Assembly: GCA_002478505.1 (NCBI GenBank)
Contig: DLOP01000030.1
Span: forward strand, 1,037-22,859
Source: Lachnospiraceae bacterium UBA7481
GTDB lineage: Bacteria > Bacillota > Clostridia > Lachnospirales > Lachnospiraceae
DNA: 21,823 bases
Direction: 5' to 3'
Each line of letters begins with the position of its first letter. Position 1 is the first letter of the stretch. The translations under genes and the position numbers were made by a program. Positions 1 to 6,311 of this stretch are shown here, in pieces. The notes below the pieces were generated by a model, which saw only the letters and a program-made list of their open reading frames with translations, had not been told where the DNA came from and did no database searches.

Positions 1-1727
1 CTGTCATGGGCGGATTTATCACAGGCATCTGCTGCACGATCGTCTTGATGCAGCTGCCAAAGATGATGGGCGGAAGTTCCGGTGTAGGCGAGCTGTTTGA
101 ACTGGCGTCGCATCTGATCCATACATGCAGAGAGGTACACTGGCTCTCCCTTGTTCTTGGACTGTCTACTTTGTTCATTTTATTGCTTTCCAAAAAACTG
201 ATACCGAAATTCCCAATGGCGGTTGTTGTCATGGCAGCAGGAGCCATTCTTTCCGTGACATGTGGCCTGAAAGAAAAGGGCGTCGCCCTGTTGGCCAATG
301 TAACGGCGGGACTTCCCACATTTTCCTTTCCGAACTTAGGCGCAGTGGAACATTCGGACATTATCGGTATGAGTATGACGGTTGCGATCGTGATCATGGC
401 GGAGACGCTGCTGGCGGAGAATAATTTTGCCCATAAGAATGGATATCGTCTGGAAGATAATCAGGAGATTCTGGCGTTTTCCATGGGGAATCTGGCGGCG
501 GCATTTACCGGCTGCTGTCCGATCAATGGCTCCGTATCCCGGACGACAATGGGAGAACAGTACGGTGCAAAGAGTCAGCTGACAGGGATTGTGGCAGGGC
601 TTTTGATGATTGCTGTGCTTTTGTGGGGAAGCGGATTTATCCAGTATCTTCCGGTGCCGGTGCTGACGGCGATCGTGGTGAGCGCACTGATGGGCGCGAT
701 GGAGTTTCATCTTGCGGGGAAGTTATGGAGAGTGAACCGGACCGAATTTTATATTTTTATGGGAGCTTTTTTGAGCGTGCTTTTTCTGGGTACGATCTAC
801 GGTGTTATCGTCGGCATCATTCTTTCCTTTGTTAATGTGATCGTAAAGTCTGCGGATCCCCCCAGATGCTTTTTGGGTATTCTGCCCGGACATACTGATC
901 TTGTTGATATTTCCAAATATAAACATATCTATCCGATAGAAAATATTGTGATCTATCGTTTCAGCAGCAGCTTATTCTTTGCCAATATTGAAGTCTTTCA
1001 AAAGGATATTGAAGAAAGTATCAAAGAGGACACGAAAGCGTTGATCATAGATGCTTCCGCCATTGGAAGCATCGACGTGACGGCGGCGGAACGGCTGCAG
1101 ATCATATATCGCAACTTGAAAAAGAAGAATATAAAGTTTTATATTACGGAACATATTGCGGCGTTAAATGATCAGTTCAGAAAGTTAGGATTGGGATATA
1201 TGATAGAGGAAGGTGCGGTCAGAAGGACGATATCGACGGCGCTGATGGATCTGGGACTTCAGCCGCCCTATCCGATCAAAGGAAATCATCGCACGGATCA
1301 TTCGCTTGTGAGAAAACGGGTGGAAGATACGATGCAGGAGTTTGTCTGGGCATTTGGAGTGGATGCGGAGGACATGATCGAAAAGCAGATCCATGACCAG
1401 ATCGAAAGGTTAAAAGAGACAAAGGATATGGACTCCTTGTTTCACGGAAGCTGGCATCAGATGGCCTCCATGGACGAAGACGAATGGCTGGAACATCTGG
1501 AGGCGCATCTGACGGAGATCGTCCGTATTTCCGGTGCGGATGAGGATCAGGTGGCGAACCGGTTTGAGAAGAGGAGGCAGGAGCTCTGGGAGAGGCTTAA
1601 GAAGGAGCATCCGGAGCTGGCGGAGAACTTTGAAAAAAGAAGGCAGGCACTGGATGAACACTTGAAACAGCATCATCCGGAGGTGTATAAAAAGGTTGTG
1701 CAGCTGAGGAATAACTTAACCGTATAG
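1..1727 (+). CDS. SulP-family anion transporter with STAS domain (5' end missing)
   Basis: This is the C-terminal part of a SulP/SLC26-type inorganic anion permease (sulfate or bicarbonate type; the substrate cannot be told). The reading frame is already open at the left edge and the first in-frame ATG at 6 falls inside a membrane segment, so the true start lies outside the window. Hydrophobic membrane helices run to about nt 850. A cytoplasmic STAS domain follows, roughly nt 930-1215, with the typical core IIDASAIGSIDVTA. Beyond it is an unusual charged helical tail of about 140 residues (nt about 1290-1727) that ends in two similar units, FEKRRQELWERLKKEHPEL and FEKRRQALDEHLKQHHPEV. Family assignment is secure. 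The function of the tail is unknown; a coiled-coil or oligomerisation role is only a guess. Confidence 0.9.
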   Translation, partial: VMGGFITGICCTIVLMQLPKMMGGSSGVGELFELASHLIHTCREVHWLSLVLGLSTLFILLLSKKLIPKFPMAVVVMAAGAILSVTCGLKEKGVALLANVTAGLPTFSFPNLGAVEHSDIIGMSMTVAIVIMAETLLAENNFAHKNGYRLEDNQEILAFSMGNLAAAFTGCCPINGSVSRTTMGEQYGAKSQLTGIVAGLLMIAVLLWGSGFIQYLPVPVLTAIVVSALMGAMEFHLAGKLWRVNRTEFYIFMGAFLSVLFLGTIYGVIVGIILSFVNVIVKSADPPRCFLGILPGHTDLVDISKYKHIYPIENIVIYRFSSSLFFANIEVFQKDIEESIKEDTKALIIDASAIGSIDVTAAERLQIIYRNLKKKNIKFYITEHIAALNDQFRKLGLGYMIEEGAVRRTISTALMDLGLQPPYPIKGNHRTDHSLVRKRVEDTMQEFVWAFGVDAEDMIEKQIHDQIERLKETKDMDSLFHGSWHQMASMDEDEWLEHLEAHLTEIVRISGADEDQVANRFEKRRQELWERLKKEHPELAENFEKRRQALDEHLKQHHPEVYKKVVQLRNNLTV

Positions 1728-1773
1728 CATGTGGGGAGGCAAAAACAGACGTTAAAAGTGGAGGTTAAAAAGT

Positions 1774-2367
1774 ATGTTTCCGGTTACATGTTTAGATTTG
1801 ATATTTCTAAATCCGGTGGCGCTTATAGCAGTAATTTTAGAACCCTTTTTGGCAATCGGGTTAGGAATTTATTCCGGATTTAACATAAAGAAAAGATGGT
1901 TTTTGGGAATTACAGAATGTATTGTCTTTTATGTGTTATTTAAGGCCGCGGAATGGTGTATGATGCGCGATTTGATTATTATGCAGTTCGAAATCGTAGC
2001 GTTATGTGTTTTGATGACTTTATCGTTGCTTGCAATGTTTGTTACGGTAATAATGAGAAGAAAGGAATCATGTTGGATTCGGATATTGGTAAGCTTTCTA
2101 TTGATTATAGTTGTGTCTCTTTCGTGGGGGATTGGTTTAAATAGAAAATATTGTCCTACATATTATAAATATCCGGATTATATTATTAAGGAGCTATTGC
2201 TCTGGGGTGAGATAGAATTTTTGTTTGGGGAATTTGATATCGTTAAAGAAGGATGGGCTTCTTATGGAGGATATTATGCTTATACGGATGATCAGGGGAA
2301 TTGTTGGTATTATATGATACATTTTGAGGAAGGTGATGTGGTGGATATCCGCATGGAGATTCACTGA
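1774..2367 (+). CDS. Four-helix membrane protein of unknown function, paralogue of the 3654-4301 gene
   Basis: I do not recognise a named family. The 197-aa product has about four hydrophobic segments (residues about 14-34, 42-58, 70-94 and 103-121), then a C-terminal soluble domain of about 75 residues beginning CPTYYKYPDY and ending VVDIRMEIH. This domain is closely repeated in the product of the 3654-4301 gene, including the YTDxQGNxWYY motif. The ATG at 1774 is preceded by GGAGG with 9-nt spacing. The gene follows the transporter by 46 bp and ends in a strong hairpin at 2393-2436. It is AT-rich compared with the neighbouring housekeeping genes. Multi-copy membrane proteins with variable N-termini and a shared tail suggest gene duplication in an accessory locus. 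An immunity-type role is possible but nothing here proves it. Confidence 0.8.
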   Translation: MFPVTCLDLIFLNPVALIAVILEPFLAIGLGIYSGFNIKKRWFLGITECIVFYVLFKAAEWCMMRDLIIMQFEIVALCVLMTLSLLAMFVTVIMRRKESCWIRILVSFLLIIVVSLSWGIGLNRKYCPTYYKYPDYIIKELLLWGEIEFLFGEFDIVKEGWASYGGYYAYTDDQGNCWYYMIHFEEGDVVDIRMEIH

Positions 2368-2392
2368 TTCCAAAAATTTAATTGACGTTTTC

Positions 2393-2436
2393 AAAACTCC
2401 AGAAGACCGTACCGGGAGCGGTTTTCCGGAGTTTTT
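2393..2436 (+). terminator. Rho-independent terminator after the 1774-2367 gene
   Basis: The arms AAAACTCC (2393-2400) and GGAGTTTT (2428-2435) pair perfectly. The stem continues inward with GAA/TTC and ACCG/CGGT, interrupted by two single mismatches or wobbles, around a short loop, and a run of T follows. The equivalent 3' flank of the paralogue at 4301-4370 aligns on both sides of this hairpin but lacks it. Confidence 0.75.
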
Positions 2437-2621
2437 GGCTTTAGTAGATCAGGCGTTGATTTGCCCGTTTTCCAAAAATCTATCGGAAAATCGTATTGTT
2501 TTGACATCAGAAGATATGAAAGATATAATTATGGGAAGGAAGTAAAGAAAGAATAACAATTATTAAGAGGTAATCATTGCTGCTTTATCAGAAAAACAGG
2601 TAAAGAAGTGAAAGGATAAAT
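2437..2621 (+). other. Spacer with a possible coding remnant
   Basis: About 185 bp between the terminator and the next gene. The frame ending at the stop at 2545 is open and reads ...SENRIVLTSEDMKDIIMGRK, which looks protein-like but has no start codon with a ribosome binding site of its own. It may be the 3' remnant of a lost gene, or chance. The stretch at 2437-2470 resembles the 3' flank of the paralogous gene at about 4330-4365. Confidence 0.3.
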
Positions 2622-3293
2622 ATGTATACCATATTTCATGAATATGCCTGGATGACGGAAAAAGATCATCTTGAGTTTGAGATCGGAAAAGCGGAAGGGC
2701 AGCTTCGTAATTGCAGAAACCGTATGGATCTGGCCAAGAGGGAAGTGATTATCAGTACTATAACATTCATATTGGCAGTTCTTCTTTTGGCTGTGTGGAA
2801 AATATATCGCTCCGGAAAAGATAATCCACTTTATTTGGAATCAAGTTATGCCATTGTTGCCTGGCTGTTATTTATAGCATACACATGTTTGTTTGCTTTT
2901 TTTGGATATTCCATGGTCAAGGCAATTATGTTTAATAAGCTTAGTAAAAGAAAATCAGGTAAAAAGGAATCCTTAAGGGAATATACCGGATGTGATAAAA
3001 TTATTTTACGCCCGGAAAAGAGTTATGTGATAGAGGAGGAAAAATTGATCCGCGTTCTTTCCACCTATTATGATCACCGTATCCATTTACATGAGTTGAA
3101 ACGAAAATTGGAAGATGGCGAGCTTGTCATGACGGTGGAAGAACTGCAGGAAGAGTTGGATGGATTGGTATATTTCCATGAGATCGTTCCGGCAAGTCCC
3201 TTTATTGGGGAATTGGTCGATGAAGCCAGAGTTTGGGCTGTCTGGATTAGTGGTATTTTTATAATAATAGAGACACTGATAATGATATTTTAA
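2622..3293 (+). CDS. Membrane protein of unknown function with three hydrophobic segments
   Basis: A 223-aa product that I do not recognise. The N-terminal 40 residues are charged and probably form an amphipathic helix or short coiled coil. Two membrane segments follow (about 43-61 and 75-101), then a soluble region of about 100 residues rich in Glu, Lys and Leu, and a last hydrophobic segment at the very C-terminus (about 205-223). The ATG at 2622 has AAAGGA 6 nt upstream, which supports this start. It lies in the AT-rich accessory block between the two paralogous membrane-protein genes but does not share their C-terminal domain. The topology would place the middle domain on one face of the membrane, anchored at both ends. 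Confidence 0.75.
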   Translation: MYTIFHEYAWMTEKDHLEFEIGKAEGQLRNCRNRMDLAKREVIISTITFILAVLLLAVWKIYRSGKDNPLYLESSYAIVAWLLFIAYTCLFAFFGYSMVKAIMFNKLSKRKSGKKESLREYTGCDKIILRPEKSYVIEEEKLIRVLSTYYDHRIHLHELKRKLEDGELVMTVEELQEELDGLVYFHEIVPASPFIGELVDEARVWAVWISGIFIIIETLIMIF

Positions 3294-3324
3294 ATTATTT
3301 TTTAGGATCTTATTGTTGATATAG

Positions 3325-3396
3325 TCTATATCTGCCTAAAGCGGACTGATTGTTAAAAAGGGCGTATTACGCCACAGGCAATCTTGGTTCCGGAAT
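3325..3396 (-). pseudogene. Broken copy of the 3' end of the superoxide dismutase gene
   Basis: This 72-bp stretch matches 5613-5684 with only three mismatches. It covers the last codons of the intact superoxide dismutase gene (NSGTKIACGVIRPF then stop, on the minus strand) and its immediate downstream sequence. Nothing upstream of these codons is preserved. At its left edge, GATATAG runs straight into TCTATATC (3318-3332), whereas the intact copy has a hairpin loop inserted at this junction (5587-5620). It is a remnant, not a gene, and forms a direct repeat with the intact locus. Confidence 0.85.
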
Positions 3397-3434
3397 TTGG
3401 GTATTCTGCCCGGACAGGAAAAGAAATATATTAG

Positions 3435-3572
3435 CATGCGGTTATTGCTGACCTATCCGTTGATGAACAAGTTGGATTTGGAGAGAGAAATATAGTTGAA
3501 CCAATATATAAAGATAACAATAATTCTATTTCTTTAATGGCAATTCAAGAAGGAATATGGGGAGATAGATAA
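3435..3572 (+). pseudogene. C-terminal remnant of an unidentified protein gene
   Basis: The frame from 3435 to the stop at 3570-3572 encodes 45 residues of convincing protein-like sequence, including VIADLSVDEQVGFGERN and ending SLMAIQEGIWGDR. There is no start codon with a ribosome binding site, and an in-frame stop lies at 3432-3434 just upstream. I read it as the 3' end of a gene whose front was lost when the locus was rearranged. It is followed by about 80 bp of AT-rich DNA leading to the next gene. I do not recognise the family. Confidence 0.45.
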
Positions 3573-3653
3573 ATTAAATAAGCCCCCATCTACTATATTG
3601 GAAAATTTAAAAATATTATGTTAAATGGGAAAAAGTAAACTGGAGTAATTTAT

Positions 3654-4301
3654 ATGGCAATATTTTTACTGGGATTTATATCAAGGTGTTTAGTTGTGCC
3701 GTGGGTGTTTGGGGTTTATGTATTATTTTATGGTGGTCATGCGGCAAGTTTTGTGTTTGCAGTGTGGTTGGGAATATATGCCGGAAATGACTATAAGCGC
3801 AGATGGTTTTTGCCGGTAGTCGGAGTATTGGTATATTTCTGCTTATTTTTCCTTGCATTTTTAACATACGCATTGTTTCCTCCAATTGATGATGTGGAAA
3901 AGGAATTTATCGCGAATATTGTAATCGTTATTTTGCTTGCAATGATTGCTGCGATACTTTCTTTTGTCATCAAGTTATTGTCAAAGTTGAAAATTGCGGT
4001 AGTAATAAGAGCAGTTTTGATTACGATTGTAACAGTTGCGGTTGCTGTTCCTGTGGGGGTATTTTTAAATAAAAGATACTGCCCGACCTATTATAAATAT
4101 CCGGACTTTATAATTAGGGAAATGGGTTGGGATTCCGTTCAAAAATGGTATGGAATATTTGATCAGATGAGCAGCCCTAGAGCTTATGAGCGTTGGGGAG
4201 CGTATTATACATATACGGATGAACAGGGAAATAGTTGGTATTATACTATATATTATGAGGAGTTCGGATGGGTGCGTGATATTCGTATGGAGATTCACTG
4301 A
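3654..4301 (+). CDS. Four-helix membrane protein of unknown function, paralogue of the 1774-2367 gene
   Basis: The 215-aa product has hydrophobic segments at about 8-40 (probably one or two helices), 52-73, 86-108 and 117-137, then a soluble tail beginning RYCPTYYKYPDFIIRE and ending VRDIRMEIH. The tail is nearly the same as that of the 1774-2367 product, while the membrane part is far more diverged apart from the short shared stretch around KRRWFLP/KKRWFLG. The ATG at 3654 has a GGAG motif 9 nt upstream. The similarity continues past the stop codon: the sequence TTCACTGATTCCAA and the following TTGACGTTTT are shared with the other copy. This is a tandem-type paralogue, function unknown. Confidence 0.8.
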   Translation: MAIFLLGFISRCLVVPWVFGVYVLFYGGHAASFVFAVWLGIYAGNDYKRRWFLPVVGVLVYFCLFFLAFLTYALFPPIDDVEKEFIANIVIVILLAMIAAILSFVIKLLSKLKIAVVIRAVLITIVTVAVAVPVGVFLNKRYCPTYYKYPDFIIREMGWDSVQKWYGIFDQMSSPRAYERWGAYYTYTDEQGNSWYYTIYYEEFGWVRDIRMEIH

Positions 4302-4459
4302 TTCCAAGATTTTATTTGACGTTTTTTGTTTAAGTAAATCAGGTACAAATTTGCCCGTTATTTGAAATATAATTTAATATAAATATGATTGTATCATGCT
4401 ATCTGAACCAATAACTATTGCGAAAACTAATTGTCACCACATTAATGAGGGAAGGAAAA

Positions 4460-5485
4460 ATGGATCCATCGGGAGTAGCAATAATAAGTATTTACTTAAT
4501 ATGTGTTGCAGAGCTTATTATATGGCTGCTATTGTGTTTTGCTGTTACGGTAGTTGTGGCTGTTGTTCAGTTGACGAATAAAAAAATTCGTCAACTGAAC
4601 CCAGTCCGCAGGACAATAAAATTAGCTGCGTATGCAACAATTGGATTGATAATGCTGATGCCGTTGGAAATAGTTTATTTTACTATGTACTGGGCTATGC
4701 AGTTTTCCGTATGGCTGTTATTATGCCTGATTGTTACGGTGATTACGGCGGCTGTTCAGTTGATCAATAAAAAAATCCGTAAAAAGAAGCCGATCCACTG
4801 GGCAATCAAATTAGCCGGATATGTGGCTTTTTATGCCATAACATTATTTGTTGTATGCAAGATCTTAGAGCCATATCCCAGCAACTGGTTTGCAACAAAT
4901 AAGGTATACCGTGAACTTGCGTATGAGTTGTATAATCTGGAACTGGACTGTTATGTATATGAAGAGATATATAAAGGTTCCCATGGAGAAATCGTAATCT
5001 CTTTTGAAGAAAATCAAAATTGGGAAAGAAGAGATGATTTAGCGATTAAAACTGTAGTTGAGGAATATATAAAAGAGAATGGAAATTTTCAGGGAAAGAG
5101 GATAGATATAAGATTTTGTTGTGGTTCATCACCAACACATAATCATCTTTATAATTTTAATCCGTGGACGGGAGAAATAGGAGATGGTATTCCTTATTGG
5201 TTTGTTACGGATGCTCATGTAAATAGCTGTACGGAGTTGGCTGAATTTTATCATGATTTTTCGGGAATTAGTGGCAGCGTTCGATCAATGGAAGGCATAC
5301 AAGATCTTGCAAATTTATGTAATCTTACCTATTTCCAATTATATGTTAGTGGTGGGTCTAAAGAGGATGTAAATTTAGAAGAACAATATTTAGAGGAGCT
5401 AAATACATTATTACCGGATTGCGAGATTCATCTAAATCAATATAATATTGAAATTCGTCCCGCTTGGGAGAACTTCTCTGACTAA
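4460..5485 (+). CDS. Membrane protein with duplicated membrane segment and large soluble domain, function unknown
   Basis: I chose ATG 4460 because GAGGGAAGGA lies directly upstream at good spacing; a TTG at 4418 and an ATG at 4445 are also in frame but have poorer signals. The product is then 341 aa. The N-terminal part contains two copies of a unit of about 45 residues: WLLLCFAVTVVVAVVQLTNK... and WLLLCLIVTVITAAVQLINK..., each followed by a basic stretch and then IKLAxY. This looks like an internal duplication of a helix-loop-helix. The C-terminal part, about 200 residues, is soluble and rich in aromatic and acidic residues. I cannot assign it. A perfect inverted repeat sits inside the first unit (4565-4600). 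The gene shares the AT-rich composition of the accessory block. Confidence 0.75.
   Translation: MDPSGVAIISIYLICVAELIIWLLLCFAVTVVVAVVQLTNKKIRQLNPVRRTIKLAAYATIGLIMLMPLEIVYFTMYWAMQFSVWLLLCLIVTVITAAVQLINKKIRKKKPIHWAIKLAGYVAFYAITLFVVCKILEPYPSNWFATNKVYRELAYELYNLELDCYVYEEIYKGSHGEIVISFEENQNWERRDDLAIKTVVEEYIKENGNFQGKRIDIRFCCGSSPTHNHLYNFNPWTGEIGDGIPYWFVTDAHVNSCTELAEFYHDFSGISGSVRSMEGIQDLANLCNLTYFQLYVSGGSKEDVNLEEQYLEELNTLLPDCEIHLNQYNIEIRPAWENFSD
4565..4600. repeat. Perfect 15-bp inverted repeat inside a coding sequence
   Basis: GTTCAGTTGACGAAT at 4565-4579 and its exact reverse complement at 4586-4600 are separated by six A residues. Both arms are coding (residues QLTNKKIRQLN). In the second internal repeat of the same gene (about 4754-4790) the left arm is largely kept but the right arm is not. 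Confidence 0.9.
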
Positions 5486-5640
5486 AAACAGAACTATAAT
5501 TCTTTATCACATCAATGGTAAAACGACAGCCAATTAATGCTTGCGTATCTCCTAAAAAACTTATATAGTATATATCAATAAATGATGATATAGACAGAGG
5601 CAGTTGACTCCGTCTATATCTGCCTAAAGCGGATTGATCG
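5486..5640. other. AT-rich spacer between convergent genes
   Basis: About 155 bp between the stop of the 4460-5485 gene (plus) and the stop of the dismutase gene (minus). Apart from the hairpin at 5587-5620 I see no gene or convincing signal. Confidence 0.5.
5587..5620 (-). terminator. Hairpin downstream of the superoxide dismutase gene
   Basis: GATATAGAC at 5587-5595 pairs with GTCTATATC at 5612-5620. After one mismatch, GAG/CTC extends the stem around an 8-nt loop. It lies about 20 bp beyond the dismutase stop codon on the minus strand, which suits a transcription terminator, although the T tract on that strand is weak. The broken copy at 3318-3332 has lost the inside of this hairpin. Confidence 0.55.
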
Positions 5641-6126
5641 TTAAAAAGGGCGTATTACGCCACAGGCAATCTTAGTTCCGGAATTGCCGGAGGGCTGTGT
5701 GGTAAAATCATCCGGCTTTTCATGCACGATCACTGATCTGCCGATCACTTGAGGGATCGTAAGCTGTTCCGCATAGACGGTCATAAAGGAATAGCCGTTG
5801 CAGGAGAGGAGTGGCGGAAGATCGCCCGCATGTTTCGGATGCGGTTGGTTAAGAGGGTTGTAATGGCTTCCGGTATTAGCAAAATCATCCGAACAGTCGC
5901 CGTTTTCATGGATATGGAAACCATAAAAGGAGGGAGAATCTGTATTTTCTGACGGCAGATGATAAAATTCTGCGGTGATCAGAATGCCTTCATAGGGAGT
6001 CTGATAGAATCTGACGGTTCCCTTTAGATCAGGATATTTGCGGCTTCCGTAAACACGGGCAAGCGCCTGTGGAGAGCTATTTTGCATAAGATTTATAAAA
6101 TAATCATAACAGGGATAAAAAACCAT
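5641..6126 (-). CDS. sodC: Cu/Zn superoxide dismutase family protein
   Basis: The 161-aa product carries the Cu/Zn superoxide dismutase core that converts superoxide to peroxide and oxygen. By alignment to SOD1 from memory, the metal ligands are visible: His71 and His73 in GFHIHENGDC, bridging His88 in SHYNP, His96 and His99 plus Asp102 in HPKHAGD, and His135 in VIVHEKPDD. Cys78 and Cys155 match the conserved disulfide pair. One oddity: the active-site Arg of the usual GNxGxRxACG motif is Lys152 here (GNSGTKIACG). I see no signal peptide, so the protein is probably cytoplasmic, unlike periplasmic SodC of Gram-negatives. ATG 6126 has AAGGAA 6-7 nt upstream. It is divergent from the GH3 gene. 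Confidence 0.9.
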   Translation of the reverse strand: MVFYPCYDYFINLMQNSSPQALARVYGSRKYPDLKGTVRFYQTPYEGILITAEFYHLPSENTDSPSFYGFHIHENGDCSDDFANTGSHYNPLNQPHPKHAGDLPPLLSCNGYSFMTVYAEQLTIPQVIGRSVIVHEKPDDFTTQPSGNSGTKIACGVIRPF

Positions 6127-6311
6127 GATAGTTCCTTAATAAAAAGGTTTGCTTATCTATATGCATTACGTTGCAAAAAGGTGAATTTGTTTGCTTATGA
6201 ATATGCCGATGCTGCATAATATCATTTTCGCTATTGAGAGTTTTGCAATAACCTGTGCTTTAATATATTTTTACAAAAGCCTAATTTAATATAAAAGAGA
6301 GGAGACGGGGT

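Noticed and set aside
2324..2545. 73-codon plus-strand frame after the first membrane-protein gene
   Set aside because: Its front overlaps the end of that gene and the middle runs through a terminator hairpin. Only its last part may be a remnant, noted as such.
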